DNA of 52,821 nt from positions 1 to 52,821 of the forward strand of contig JADFOK010000018.1 of the NCBI GenBank assembly GCA_022562895.1, read 5' to 3'. The position numbers and the translations under genes are program-made. Positions 25,750 through 35,224 of this stretch are shown in pieces (positions within the stretch are counted from its first letter, which is position 1; every line of letters starts with the position of its first letter). Below the pieces are notes generated by a model. The model was not told the DNA's origin, made no database searches, and was given only the letters and a program-made list of their open reading frames with translations. The DNA is from Bacteroidota bacterium. Lineage in GTDB: Bacteria; Bacteroidota; Bacteroidia; Flavobacteriales; Flavobacteriaceae.

Positions 25750-26568
25750 ATGAAATTAGAAAGAACATTTTCCATTCTTACAGTAATTTTATTTGTAGTA
25801 GCGTGCACTACAAACCCTTTTACAGGTAAAAAAACATTGGCCTTAGTTCCGAATTCACAAATTTTACCAATGGCTTTTCAACAATATGAGCAGTTTTTGT
25901 CTGAACACAAAGTAATTAAAAACACTCCAAATGCACAAATGGTGAAAAGCGTGGGCCGAAAAATTTCAATTGCTGCAAAGCGATATTTAACGGCTAATGG
26001 ATATGCGGGGTATTTAAAGGATTATCGTTGGGAGTATAATCTTGTGGAGGATCCAGCTGTTAATGCTTGGTGTATGCCGGGCGGGAAAATAGTTTTTTAT
26101 ACAGGGATACTACCTGTAACTAAGGGAGAGGCAGGGATTGCTGCTGTTATGGGACATGAAGTAGCACATGCATTAGCCAACCATGGACAACAACGTATGA
26201 GTGCAGGACAATTACAAGCATTGGGAGCAGTAGCAGGAAATGTAGCACTTAATAACGATCCTGAAAGCCAACAAATATTTAATGTTGCTTACGGAATTGG
26301 CACCAATTTAGGTGTGATGTTACCTTTTAGTAGAAGTCATGAGAGTGAGGCCGATAAAATTGGGTTAATCTTAATGGCTATAGCAGGATATGACCCTATA
26401 GAAGCTGCTCACTTATGGGAACGAATGGAAAAACAAGGTGGCGGGGCTCCGCCTGAAATATTAAGTACTCACCCATCTAGCGAAAGACGTATTCAAAATA
26501 TTAAAAGTTGGGTAGCCGATGCAAAAGCTGAGGCCAGAAAATTTGGAGTAACTAGTTTTAAAAAGTAA
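25750..26568 (+). CDS. M48 family metallopeptidase, lipoprotein (LoiP/YcaL-like)
   Basis: A 272-residue protein with a lipoprotein signal ending at Cys19 (LFVVACTTNPFTGKK). The zinc motif HEVAH is at residues 136-140, and the third ligand lies in the ESEAD motif near 200, so the active site is complete. It belongs to the Oma1/BepA/LoiP group of envelope quality-control proteases that degrade damaged outer-membrane proteins, and it should sit on the periplasmic face of the membrane. It is followed by a terminator. Confidence 0.9.
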   Translation: MKLERTFSILTVILFVVACTTNPFTGKKTLALVPNSQILPMAFQQYEQFLSEHKVIKNTPNAQMVKSVGRKISIAAKRYLTANGYAGYLKDYRWEYNLVEDPAVNAWCMPGGKIVFYTGILPVTKGEAGIAAVMGHEVAHALANHGQQRMSAGQLQALGAVAGNVALNNDPESQQIFNVAYGIGTNLGVMLPFSRSHESEADKIGLILMAIAGYDPIEAAHLWERMEKQGGGAPPEILSTHPSSERRIQNIKSWVADAKAEARKFGVTSFKK

Positions 26569-26605
26569 AAAAATCAAATAAAATTATATTTTACTACTTT
26601 AGAAG

Positions 26606-26628
26606 CTGTCTTAACAGACAGTTTTTTT
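26606..26628 (+). terminator. Terminator after the M48 protease gene
   Basis: A 5-bp stem CTGTC/GACAG (26606-26610 with 26617-26621) with a six-base loop is followed by seven Ts. Confidence 0.72.
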
Positions 26629-26640
26629 AATTAGATATTT

Positions 26641-27954
26641 ATGATTAATTTACAAAAAGGAAGCAAAAAATTACTGAATGCCTGGGCCTTTTATGATTGG
26701 GCAAATTCTGTATATAGTTTAGTAATAGCTTCTGCGGTTTTTCCAATTTATTATCAAGCTCTTTTTAATGCTGCAGAAATTGATACAATTGTAGTTTTTG
26801 GAGGTTCTATTCGAAGTACACCGCTTATAAGTTATACAACTGCAGCAGCCTTTTTAGCAGTTTCTTTTATCTCTCCTATACTTTCAGGAATTGCAGATTA
26901 TGTTGGAAATAAGAAAATTTTTATGAAATTTTTCTGCTATCTGGGAGCGATTTCATGTATGGGGATGTATTTTTTTAGTCTGGAGCATATATATATAAGT
27001 TTACTTTTATATTTTATGGCACTTGTGGGATTTTGGAGCAGTTGGGTTTTTTATAATTCATATTTGCCCGATGTTGCATTCCCTGTACAACAAGACAGAC
27101 TTAGTGCTAAAGGATTTTCGTTAGGATATATCGGCAGTGTTATACTACTTCTTTTTAATTTGGCTATGATCATGTTTCCCGAAAGTTTTGGCTTAGGTGA
27201 GGGAGGACCGGCCAAAATGAAAGCCATGCAAATCTCGTTTATTTCGGTGGGAGTTTGGTGGATTCTGTTTAGTCAATACACATTTTATTATCTTCCTAAG
27301 GGCAATAAATCCAATAATAAAGTAACCGTAAAAATTATTTTCGATGGCTATAAAGAACTGAAAGGTGTTTATATCTCACTTTCAGAAAATATAAAATTAA
27401 AACGATATCTCGGGGCTTTTTTTGTATACAGTATGGCAGTGCAAACAGTTATGTTGGTAGCTACTTATTTTGGGGAGCAAGAGATTTCGTGGGGGGGTGT
27501 AGAACAAAAAACTATAGGACTTATATCGAGTATATTAATTATTCAATTAGTTGCTGTAATAGGAGCTACATTAACTTCCAGATATTCAGAAAAATTTGGA
27601 AATATCCCAACGTTAGTTGTAATTAATTGTATTTGGGCAACTATATGTGTTATTGCTTATTTTATAGAAACGCCTATGCAATTTTATATCCTAGCTGGTA
27701 TGGTTGGAATGGTTATGGGGGGAATACAAGCATTATCTCGTTCAACATATTCAAAATATTTGCCTGAAACCAAGGATACTACCTCATATTTTAGTTTTTA
27801 TGATGTTGCAGAAAAAATCGGAATTGTAATTGGAATGCTTATTTATGGGATTATAGATCAGATTACGGGAAATATGAGAAATTCGATATTATTTCTCGTT
27901 CTCTTTTTTGTGGTGGGAGTAATTTTGTTACTTAGAATTCCGAGAAATAAGTAA
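26641..27954 (+). CDS. MFS transporter, UMF1/Atg22-like
   Basis: A 437-residue inner-membrane protein with about twelve hydrophobic helices. The opening NAWAFYDWANSVYSLVIASA is the hallmark of the UMF1 (Atg22-like) branch of the major facilitator superfamily. A long charged loop after helix 6 and the motif GGIQALSRSTYSKYLPE near 365 fit the family. Yeast Atg22 exports amino acids from vacuoles; bacterial substrates are not established. It starts 12 bp after the terminator of the M48 gene. Confidence 0.85.
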   Translation: MINLQKGSKKLLNAWAFYDWANSVYSLVIASAVFPIYYQALFNAAEIDTIVVFGGSIRSTPLISYTTAAAFLAVSFISPILSGIADYVGNKKIFMKFFCYLGAISCMGMYFFSLEHIYISLLLYFMALVGFWSSWVFYNSYLPDVAFPVQQDRLSAKGFSLGYIGSVILLLFNLAMIMFPESFGLGEGGPAKMKAMQISFISVGVWWILFSQYTFYYLPKGNKSNNKVTVKIIFDGYKELKGVYISLSENIKLKRYLGAFFVYSMAVQTVMLVATYFGEQEISWGGVEQKTIGLISSILIIQLVAVIGATLTSRYSEKFGNIPTLVVINCIWATICVIAYFIETPMQFYILAGMVGMVMGGIQALSRSTYSKYLPETKDTTSYFSFYDVAEKIGIVIGMLIYGIIDQITGNMRNSILFLVLFFVVGVILLLRIPRNK

Positions 27955-27973
27955 TACTTCACAATTTTTTATT

Positions 27974-27981
27974 TATGTTTG
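27974..27981 (+). promoter_or_regulatory. -7 element for the repeat lipoprotein
   Basis: TATGTTTG matches TAnnTTTG, 28 bp before the ATG at 28010. No strong -33 TTG is present. Confidence 0.3.
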
Positions 27982-28009
27982 CTGTTATTACCAAATAAAA
28001 CTACTACTT

Positions 28010-29398
28010 ATGAAGAAATTTCAACTCTTTAATTGGATTGTCATAGTTTTTTTAGCATTTCAATTTGCAGCCTGTGATAATGAGCCTTTAGAGGGAGAAT
28101 TTCCTGTAGACGTTGATGTTGTAACTGCAGAAGAAGGGCAGTTTGTTGCTAAAGTTGGTGACATCAATATTATAGCGATTGAGGCAGGAGGTATCCTTAC
28201 TAGTGAGAATGTGCTAATAATAACAGGAACGATAACCGATGCCGGCGAAAGTATTGTATTAACTATTGAAAATGCGGACTTAGGCACATTTAATATAACT
28301 GTAGTAGGGGGTACCGTAAATAGTGGTATTTATTTTGATGGAGGAACAATTATAAATCCTTATATCTCGACTGCTGAAATTGGTGGTTTTGGTGAATTAA
28401 CATTAACTGAAATGGACACCGAACTGCTTACGATATCTGGAACGTTTAGCTTTACAGGGGTACGAATTTCTTTGGATTCAGACGGTAATCCCATTTTAGA
28501 CGATGAGGGAAATCCTGTTTTAGAAACTATTGAAATAAGCGCTGGTTCCTTTAATTCTATTGAATATATTGAAGCAGAACCTGATCCTACAGATGAATTT
28601 TTCGCAAGAGTTGATGGTGCAAGTTTTATTCCTGAAACAATTACAACTACACAAGTTACGATTGGGGGTATTCCTATGATAAATGTTGTGGCTGTGAAAC
28701 TCAGCGGTGAAACCATACGAATAGATTTCCCAGAGTATCTAGGTTTAGGAACTTTTGCAATGGAGCAAGTTTCGGACGGAACAAAGCTTATTGGTTTATA
28801 TAATGCAAATACAGGGGGTGAAAATTTAACTTCTAACCCCGGAACATTAACAATTACGGAATACGATAACGAAATAGGTAAAATTGTGGCTACTTTCGAG
28901 TTTACCGGAACAGATCCGTTGGGACAAGATCCTACCGTTGTTGAAATTACTGAAGGCAGTTTTACACTTTATAATTTAGATATAACTCTTGTTACAACTA
29001 ATTCCTTTACAGCAAGTGTTGATGGAGATACATTTAATCCCGATGAAATTGTTGTGATTGAAGATATAATTAATGGATTTAATGTGATCTCTATTATCGC
29101 AACGGATAGTATAACCAACCAAAATATTGGATTAATATTTCCTGCCGATATCATTGAAGGAACCTATAATTTAAGTCCAATACTGGTAAATGGGGATGAG
29201 AAAGTCGGTTTTTATACTCCTGATGTTGGTAATTCAATAGTTTATACTTCTAACCCAGGGACACTTACTATAATTAGTTTTGATATAATAACCGGAGTAA
29301 TAGAAGGGACTTTTCAGTTTATTGCATCAGATCCTAATAATGTGGATCCTACTACTTATATTATTTCAATTGGTGAATTTACTGTTATAGTTCAGTAA
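28010..29398 (+). CDS. Lipoprotein with three tandem beta repeats (DUF6252-like)
   Basis: A 462-residue protein with a lipoprotein signal ending at Cys22 (FQFAACDNEP). It has three related repeats at about 44-183, 196-319 and 331-458. Each begins with a motif like FxAxVDGxxFxPxxI, passes through TSNPGTLTI in repeats 2 and 3, and ends with a strand like IxxGSFT. Repeats 2 and 3 are closest (TSNPGTLTITEYDNEIG against TSNPGTLTIISFDIITG); repeat 1 is diverged. The unit resembles DUF6252-type single-domain lipoproteins of Flavobacteria, here tripled. There is no catalytic motif. It is probably a surface-exposed protein of unknown function. Confidence 0.75.
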   Translation: MKKFQLFNWIVIVFLAFQFAACDNEPLEGEFPVDVDVVTAEEGQFVAKVGDINIIAIEAGGILTSENVLIITGTITDAGESIVLTIENADLGTFNITVVGGTVNSGIYFDGGTIINPYISTAEIGGFGELTLTEMDTELLTISGTFSFTGVRISLDSDGNPILDDEGNPVLETIEISAGSFNSIEYIEAEPDPTDEFFARVDGASFIPETITTTQVTIGGIPMINVVAVKLSGETIRIDFPEYLGLGTFAMEQVSDGTKLIGLYNANTGGENLTSNPGTLTITEYDNEIGKIVATFEFTGTDPLGQDPTVVEITEGSFTLYNLDITLVTTNSFTASVDGDTFNPDEIVVIEDIINGFNVISIIATDSITNQNIGLIFPADIIEGTYNLSPILVNGDEKVGFYTPDVGNSIVYTSNPGTLTIISFDIITGVIEGTFQFIASDPNNVDPTTYIISIGEFTVIVQ

Positions 29399-29413
29399 GT
29401 TAGAAAATAAGTT

Positions 29414-29452
29414 AAAAAAGCCATTCGCTTTATGCGGATGGCTTTTTGTTTT
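29414..29452. terminator. Bidirectional terminator between the repeat lipoprotein and the GIN operon
   Basis: A 13-bp stem with one wobble (29416-29428 with 29434-29446) carries an A run before it and a T run after it. It can therefore stop transcription from both convergent units. Confidence 0.88.
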
Positions 29453-29466
29453 TATAAGAATTAAGA

Positions 29467-30195
29467 TTATATCGACTTTATGGAACCAGATCCCATTACT
29501 TTGGTATCACTATTTTCGGGATTACCTGAATACCGAATATCACCGGAACCATTTACCCTGGCTTTTAAGCTTTTAGTAGCATTTACTTTTGCATCTCCTG
29601 ATCCGGAAACATATACTTGAGTATTTTGCGAACTTAATGAAGAACCCTTAAAGTCACCACTACCACTTATTTTTATTTCAAAATATTGTGTCTTACCCGA
29701 AAGTTCTAAATCCCCGGAACCTGTTAATTTCGCATCTATAGTGTTAGCATCCAGATATAAATTAATATCACCTGATCCAGTTAGAGAAACCTCGAAGGAA
29801 TTACTGTTAATAACATCTTTAGATAAAACATCGCCAGATCCTGTAAGAGATAATTTGATAATATCTTTAAAAGGTACAGTTATTTTAATTCCTTTCTTAG
29901 TTTTTAAAGTAACCTGATTTTTTACTTTAATGGTAAGTGTACCATTTTCAGATTCAATGATTAAATACTTATGTAAATTTTCATCTGTCGAAACTACAAT
30001 GGTTCCTTCAGTTCCTTTTTCTAATTTAACATCCATAGATCCTACAACATTAATTACATCATAATCTTGTGTTGTTACGGTTTTTGTGGTAACAGTACCG
30101 TTACCAACTATTTTTTTGTTGAATTGAGCGTAGCATTCAGTAAAATTTAAAACTGAAAATGTTATTGCTAGTGTAATTGTTAATAGTGTCTTCAT
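29467..30195 (-). CDS. Head GIN domain protein (DUF2807)
   Basis: A 242-residue exported protein (signal MKTLLTITLAITFSVLNFTE, cleaved near CYAQ). The DUF2807 domain is a beta solenoid in which the motif GSGD or GSGS recurs about every 15-20 residues: LTGSGDVL, LTGSGDINL, LTGSGDLEL, ISGSGDFKG, VSGSGDAKV, VNGSGDIRY, MGSGSIKS. The family is called putative auto-transporter adhesin, head GIN, and its role is not proven. It is the last gene of the sigma/anti-sigma operon. Confidence 0.87.
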   Translation of the reverse strand: MKTLLTITLAITFSVLNFTECYAQFNKKIVGNGTVTTKTVTTQDYDVINVVGSMDVKLEKGTEGTIVVSTDENLHKYLIIESENGTLTIKVKNQVTLKTKKGIKITVPFKDIIKLSLTGSGDVLSKDVINSNSFEVSLTGSGDINLYLDANTIDAKLTGSGDLELSGKTQYFEIKISGSGDFKGSSLSSQNTQVYVSGSGDAKVNATKSLKARVNGSGDIRYSGNPENSDTKVMGSGSIKSI

Positions 30196-30213
30196 TTTGT
30201 TCGATGTTTTATA

Positions 30214-31299
30214 TTATTTTTTTATAAGGGTTAAACCGCCATATTCTGAGTTGACATTCACAGAATTTCCAGAATTTTCTACTCCATGAAACCCTGAATA
30301 CTTCTTGTTTTTACCATTTATTGAAGAATGCTTAACGGTAACGTTTTCCTCACCCTTAAAGCTGGCATAGCTCAAGTTAAAATTGAAATCGAAATTGAAA
30401 TCATTATCAAATCCTATTTTTATTCCAGTATAGTCTGCATCTATGGTTACATTATTAACAGATGCTGTTAAGCGTTTAATTTTTATTGAGCCATAATCTG
30501 AGATGAGTTTCAAGGACCCTGTAACAGTGCCAATTCTATGGTTTACATAATCTCCATTACCTATTAAGGTCTTTACCTTACCTATAACAACTTTTCCATA
30601 ATCACAATTATAATTAATATTAGTTGCTTCAATAATTTCAGAGTCTGTGTAGTCAGCATACAATTCTAATCGTTCTACTTTATCCAAAGTAAAATCGGAA
30701 TAGTCTGCATTAATCTTTCCACTTTTCATATAACCAATAGTAGATTTACTGGTATAATCGAAGTTAAGATAATTATCTTCGGCTAATAATTCGCCAATAA
30801 AAAGATGTCCATAGTCACAATTAATTTTGGCAATTCCTTCTAGTTTATTAATGCTAATAGCCCCATAATTATTATTTAAATCAACACTATTTGTAACGGG
30901 AATCTTAATAGTATAATTTATTTCAATAGAGATCTTATTGTTTTTACTTCCCCACCATTTCCAGTATTTCTTTTTATTTTTGAATTTGGTTTTAGCAGTT
31001 ACAAGAGAAGCATTTCCAGTAAACTCCACAGTAATATCATCCAATCTTTGTTGCACTTTTTCTTCATCATTTCCATTGGTTCTAATAGTGACTACAATGA
31101 CAGTACGGTTTTCATTCCAAGTAACAATATCAATGTTTCCATAACTGTTTTTAACTTGTAATTCGGCATTGGGGTTTACAACATACTCTTTATTAATAGT
31201 TTTCTCTTTAGTGTATTTTCCTTTAATTTTTCCGTGATTCGCAAATAATATTGCAGGTAATAGGAATATAAATAGTAGTGTTTTATATTTTGTTTTCAT
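30214..31299 (-). CDS. Exported beta-solenoid protein (DUF4097-like)
   Basis: A 361-residue protein with a signal peptide (MKTKYKTLLFIFLLPAILFA). After an N-terminal segment (KEYVVNPNAELQVKNSYGNID, about 35-55), short repeats of about 20 residues carry the motif DY or NY followed by G or S (NNNYGAISI, NCDYGHLFI, NADYSDFTL, YADYTDSEI, NCDYGKVVI, ISDYGSIKI, DADYTGIKI). This predicts a parallel beta solenoid akin to DUF4097 and DUF2807. It overlaps the end of the anti-sigma gene by 17 bp. It is probably an envelope component induced by the sigma factor; its molecular role is unknown. Confidence 0.74.
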   Translation of the reverse strand: MKTKYKTLLFIFLLPAILFANHGKIKGKYTKEKTINKEYVVNPNAELQVKNSYGNIDIVTWNENRTVIVVTIRTNGNDEEKVQQRLDDITVEFTGNASLVTAKTKFKNKKKYWKWWGSKNNKISIEINYTIKIPVTNSVDLNNNYGAISINKLEGIAKINCDYGHLFIGELLAEDNYLNFDYTSKSTIGYMKSGKINADYSDFTLDKVERLELYADYTDSEIIEATNINYNCDYGKVVIGKVKTLIGNGDYVNHRIGTVTGSLKLISDYGSIKIKRLTASVNNVTIDADYTGIKIGFDNDFNFDFNFNLSYASFKGEENVTVKHSSINGKNKKYSGFHGVENSGNSVNVNSEYGGLTLIKK

Positions 31300-31828
31300 T
31301 TTTAAGGTTTTTAAGTTTTTTAACTTCTTCTATTGTTGAAATGACTTGTTCTAACAAATCTATTCGGTTTTGAAAGTTTTTAATCATAGCATAAATTACA
31401 CGTTTGTTGTTTCCACTTTCAACCAAATCGAGTTTAAGGATTTCATATTTATTTTCAAGATTTTCTAATTGCTCTAATGCATCTTGAACCAAAATCTCAG
31501 TTTCTGGACTTTCAAAACTTTTTAAGGTTTGTAATTCATTGTTAATTGTAGAGGTGAAAAAAGATTGGGTTTGTTCCATCTCTGGTGATACACTTGCTAA
31601 TTCTGCAGCTGTAACATCTTCGTTCAAAAATAATGAACTAACGACAAATATAACTGCTATCAAGGCAGCTATAGAAAGAGTTTTACGCCATTTAATTACC
31701 GATTTAGTTGTTTGATCTTTAGCGTTTAACTTCTCTAAAAAACGTTTTTGATGTCCTTCAGAAATATTATGCACGTTAAACGTGCCTTCAAGATTTTTAA
31801 ATAATTCAGATATTTGATCTTCTTTCAT
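31283..31828 (-). CDS. Probable anti-sigma factor, single transmembrane helix
   Basis: A 181-residue protein. A cytoplasmic N-terminal part (1-47, with FEx-type FNVHNISEGHQKRFLEKL) is followed by one transmembrane helix (about 49-68) and a periplasmic helical tail (about 75-180, two long amphipathic helices). Its start overlaps the sigma factor stop by 4 bp (ATGA), the classic sigma/anti-sigma arrangement. There is no ZAS zinc motif. Sensing of an envelope signal by the periplasmic part is inferred. Confidence 0.75.
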   Translation of the reverse strand: MKEDQISELFKNLEGTFNVHNISEGHQKRFLEKLNAKDQTTKSVIKWRKTLSIAALIAVIFVVSSLFLNEDVTAAELASVSPEMEQTQSFFTSTINNELQTLKSFESPETEILVQDALEQLENLENKYEILKLDLVESGNNKRVIYAMIKNFQNRIDLLEQVISTIEEVKKLKNLKNENKI

Positions 31829-32379
31829 TGCGTTGCAATTAACTTATTACGTAAACTTTCTTTAGCTCTGGAAATTAATGTTCTGCAATTGGCATAACTT
31901 ATCTGCATTATTTCGCATATTTCTTCGTAATCAAATCCTTCGATAAAATGGAGATTTAAAATTTGACGATAATTATCATTTAAATCATCCATACAACTAA
32001 GAACTTTATTTGCTTTTGTATGCGTATAATCTTCTGAAGTGTCAAAATAAGAATCCTCTTGGGCTTCTTCTTTAAAATCTTCATCTGCGATGTTAACAAA
32101 GCGCTTTGATTTTTTATACTGTACAATGCTATTGTTAATAATTATCCTTTTTAGCCAAGACCCAAAGGAAGCATCTCCTTTAAATTTATCAAGCTTACTA
32201 AAAGCAGAAATAAAAGATTCCTGCATCACATCTTCGGCTTCGGCTGTATTTTTAACAATACGCAAAGCAGTATTGTACATCGCATGCTGATAGCGGTTAT
32301 AAACCTCTAATTGCGCAAGCTGATTTCCTTTTCTACAAAGAACGAGTAACGTATTAATATTTTGATTGGTCAGTGTCAA
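31825..32379 (-). CDS. ECF-type RNA polymerase sigma factor
   Basis: An ECF sigma of about 184 residues. Region 2 (ALRIVKNTAEAEDVMQESFISAF, then FGSWLKRIIINNSIVQYKK) and region 4 (LNLHFIEGFDYEEICEIMQISYANCRTLISRA) are complete. No ATG exists before region 2. The start is one of two TTG codons at 32379 or 32388, and I prefer 32379 (LTLTNQNINTLL). It heads the operon with the anti-sigma, DUF4097-like and GIN genes. An ECF-like box upstream suggests that it drives its own operon. Confidence 0.85.
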   Translation of the reverse strand: MTLTNQNINTLLVLCRKGNQLAQLEVYNRYQHAMYNTALRIVKNTAEAEDVMQESFISAFSKLDKFKGDASFGSWLKRIIINNSIVQYKKSKRFVNIADEDFKEEAQEDSYFDTSEDYTHTKANKVLSCMDDLNDNYRQILNLHFIEGFDYEEICEIMQISYANCRTLISRAKESLRNKLIATQ

Positions 32380-32402
32380 AAAAAACAATTGTTTATGCTA
32401 AA

Positions 32403-32429
32403 GATACAGTAAGATGAATATTGTTACAC
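32403..32429 (-). promoter_or_regulatory. ECF-like promoter of the sigma/anti-sigma/GIN operon
   Basis: On the minus strand GTGTAACAAT (ending at 32420) is followed by TATC at 32406-32403, about 21 bases from the first G of GTAACAA. The same ten bases occur at 40129-40138 before the small exported protein gene. Autoregulation by the sigma factor is inferred. Confidence 0.4.
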
Positions 32430-32540
32430 TTAATTGAATAATTTTTTAAACCTTTCTTAATTATATTTATCATAAATATGATTTTCAGTAATTAGAATCT
32501 TTATAATAATCAAATATTATAATAATTTATATCTAAGAAA

Positions 32541-32555
32541 TGGCATAACAATTGA
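32541..32555 (+). promoter_or_regulatory. Sigma-54-like promoter upstream of lon
   Basis: TGGCATAACAATTGA has GG (32542-32543), ten bases, then GA, which is the -24/-12 spacing with TTG at -12. Transcription would start near 32566, about 118 bases before the ATG. A short 11-base palindrome GACATAATGTC lies at 32661-32671, close to the start codon. Confidence 0.5.
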
Positions 32556-32683
32556 ATTAGAAGTATTGAAAATAGAAATGAATACTATGTTTATAGCTGT
32601 TTTTCAGAAAAATAAGAAAAAAACGAATAACTTTAAAACTTTGTTCTCAATATAGTTTGTGACATAATGTCTTATTCTAATAT

Positions 32684-35134
32684 ATGGCAATATCTAAAAT
32701 AATATCAATCGACAGTTTGTCATTTCAGGAAATGAAGGAAGATACAGACTTAATTCCGCTAATGACCCCGGAAGATGAAGATGCAATGAATAAGGAGGAA
32801 TTACCCGAAATACTTCCCATTTTACCCCTGCGAAATACTGTATTATTTCCGGGAGTAGTTATTCCTATTACTGCAGGACGAGATAAATCTATAAAACTTA
32901 TTAATGAAACCAACAAAGGCAATAAGGTAATTGGTGTTGTTTCTCAAAAAGATGAAAATGTTGAAGAACCTGGTTTAAATGATATCAATGCGGTAGGAAC
33001 TGTGGCAACAATACTTCGAGTTTTAAAAATGCCAGATGGAAATACGACAGTTATACTACAGGGGAAAAAACGCTTTGAAGTTACTGAAGTAATTACCAAA
33101 ACGCCTTATATGACAGCAACTATAAGAGAGGTGCCTGAAGCAAAACCCGCTAAGGAGAACGATGAGTTTATAGCTATAATCGATTCTATTAAAGAAAAGG
33201 CATTGGAGATCATTAGGGTTAGCCCTAATATTCCTTCCGAAGCTGCTTTTGCGATACAAAATATAAATAGCAGTTCATTTCTGGTAAATTTTGTTTCCTC
33301 TAACCTTAATATTCCTGTAGATGATAAGCAAAAACTACTTGAAATTAATGATTTAAAAGAAAGGGCTCTTGAAACACTTCGATATATGAATATTGAATTA
33401 CAGAAGCTATCGCTTCGTATTGATATTCAGTCAAAAGTTGAAAGTGATATTAGTCAACAACAACGTGAGTATTTTTTACATCAGCAGATGAAAACCATAC
33501 AAGAGGAGCTGGGAGGCTCTTCTTCAGAAGAAGAAATTGAGGATATGCGTTTACGCGCTAAAAAGAAAAAATGGAATGATGAAGTTGATGAGCACTTTTC
33601 TAAAGAGTTGTCTAAACTACAACGAATGAACCCTCAAATGGCAGAATACGGAATTCAACGGAATTATCTGGATTTGTATTTGGATTTACCCTGGGGTACA
33701 TACAGTAAAGATAAATTTGATTTAAAACGAGCTAGAAGAATACTCGATAGAGATCATTTTGGATTGGACGATGTAAAAAAACGTATCATAGAACATCTTG
33801 CAGTCCTGAAGCTTCGAAACGATATGAAATCGCCAATTTTATGTTTGTATGGACCTCCTGGAGTTGGTAAAACTTCACTTGGTAAATCAATTGCAGAAGC
33901 CTTAGGAAGGAAATATGTGCGCATGTCATTAGGTGGTATGAGAGACGAATCTGAAATTCGAGGGCATCGTAAAACATATATTGGTGCTATGCCGGGAAGA
34001 ATTATTAAAAATATAAAGAAAGCTGAAACAAGCAATCCTGTTTTTGTATTGGATGAGATTGACAAACTTTCGGTTGGAAGCCAGGGAGATCCCTCTTCGG
34101 CTATGTTAGAAGTTTTGGATCCGGAACAGAATAATTCATTTTACGACAATTTTTTAGAGGTGGGTTATGATCTTTCTAAAGTTATGTTTATCGCTACTTC
34201 TAATAGTTTAGGAACTATTCAAGCTCCCTTGCGTGACCGTATGGAAATAATAAATGTTTCGGGGTATACCATTGAGGAAAAAGTAGAAATAGCAAAACGA
34301 CATTTACTTCCAAAACAGCTTAAAGAACATGGACTCAGCAAAGAAAATTTAAAAATTGGTAAAGCTCAACTGGAAATAATTGTAGAAGGGTATACTCGGG
34401 AGAGCGGTGTTCGCGGTTTAGAAAAACAATTGGCTAAAATGGTACGCTATGCAGCCATGAAAATAGCAACGAATGAAGAATACCCCATTAAAGTAACCAA
34501 CAATATCATTGTTGAAATATTAGGTTACCCAAAATTAGAACGAGACAAATATGAAAATAATGATGTTGCAGGAGTGGTAACAGGACTTGCCTGGACAAGA
34601 GTAGGAGGAGACATTTTATTTATTGAATCTATATTATCTAAAGGAAAAGGGACTCTTACTTTAACCGGAAATCTTGGTAAAGTAATGAAGGAATCTGCAA
34701 CCATTGCAATGGAATACATAAAATCTAATGCTAAATTGTTAGGTCTTTCTCCCAATATTTTTGGAAAATACAATGTACACATTCATGTTCCAGAAGGAGC
34801 TACACCCAAAGATGGTCCCAGTGCTGGAATTACGATGCTTACTTCTTTAGTATCTCTATTCTCCCAACGGAAGGTAAAAAGAAGCCTTGCTATGACAGGA
34901 GAGATCACACTACGAGGAAAAGTATTACCTGTAGGCGGTATTAAAGAAAAAATCCTGGCGGCGAAACGCGCTCATTTAAAAGAGATTTTACTTTGTGAAG
35001 ACAACCGAAGAGATATAGAAGAAATTAAGCCTGAATACTTAAAGGGATTAACTTTTCATTATGTCAAAGACATGATAGAAGTGTTAGATATTGCACTTAC
35101 CAATCAGAAAGTTAAAAATGCAAAAGAATTATAA
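32684..35134 (+). CDS. lon: ATP-dependent protease Lon (endopeptidase La)
   Basis: An 816-residue cytoplasmic protease that degrades damaged and regulatory proteins. N-terminal substrate-binding domain (about 40-240, [14 protein letters not shown]), AAA+ domain with Walker [10 protein letters not shown] (about 389-397) and Walker [10 protein letters not shown]. The C-terminal peptidase has the Ser-Lys dyad: Ser near 713 in KDGPSAGIT and Lys near 754 in [12 protein letters not shown]. The length is normal. The first 40 residues are an acidic extension typical of Bacteroidota. It is followed by porQ and cmk. Confidence 0.96.
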   Translation: MAISKIISIDSLSFQEMKEDTDLIPLMTPEDEDAMNKEELPEILPILPLRNTVLFPGVVIPITAGRDKSIKLINETNKGNKVIGVVSQKDENVEEPGLNDINAVGTVATILRVLKMPDGNTTVILQGKKRFEVTEVITKTPYMTATIREVPEAKPAKENDEFIAIIDSIKEKALEIIRVSPNIPSEAAFAIQNINSSSFLVNFVSSNLNIPVDDKQKLLEINDLKERALETLRYMNIELQKLSLRIDIQSKVESDISQQQREYFLHQQMKTIQEELGGSSSEEEIEDMRLRAKKKKWNDEVDEHFSKELSKLQRMNPQMAEYGIQRNYLDLYLDLPWGTYSKDKFDLKRARRILDRDHFGLDDVKKRIIEHLAVLKLRNDMKSPILCLYGPPGVGKTSLGKSIAEALGRKYVRMSLGGMRDESEIRGHRKTYIGAMPGRIIKNIKKAETSNPVFVLDEIDKLSVGSQGDPSSAMLEVLDPEQNNSFYDNFLEVGYDLSKVMFIATSNSLGTIQAPLRDRMEIINVSGYTIEEKVEIAKRHLLPKQLKEHGLSKENLKIGKAQLEIIVEGYTRESGVRGLEKQLAKMVRYAAMKIATNEEYPIKVTNNIIVEILGYPKLERDKYENNDVAGVVTGLAWTRVGGDILFIESILSKGKGTLTLTGNLGKVMKESATIAMEYIKSNAKLLGLSPNIFGKYNVHIHVPEGATPKDGPSAGITMLTSLVSLFSQRKVKRSLAMTGEITLRGKVLPVGGIKEKILAAKRAHLKEILLCEDNRRDIEEIKPEYLKGLTFHYVKDMIEVLDIALTNQKVKNAKEL

Positions 35135-35135
35135 G

Positions 35136-35160
35136 AAATCTAAATGTAAATAGATTTTTT
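35136..35160 (+). terminator. Terminator after lon
   Basis: A 7-bp AT-rich stem AAATCTA/TAGATTT (35136-35142 with 35151-35157) with an eight-base loop leads into Ts. It is modest but well placed. Confidence 0.5.
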
Positions 35161-35224
35161 ATTATGCCGAAAATAAAATATACTTGCATTCGTTTAATCT
35201 TTCAGAAATAAGGTATTTCGTTCC

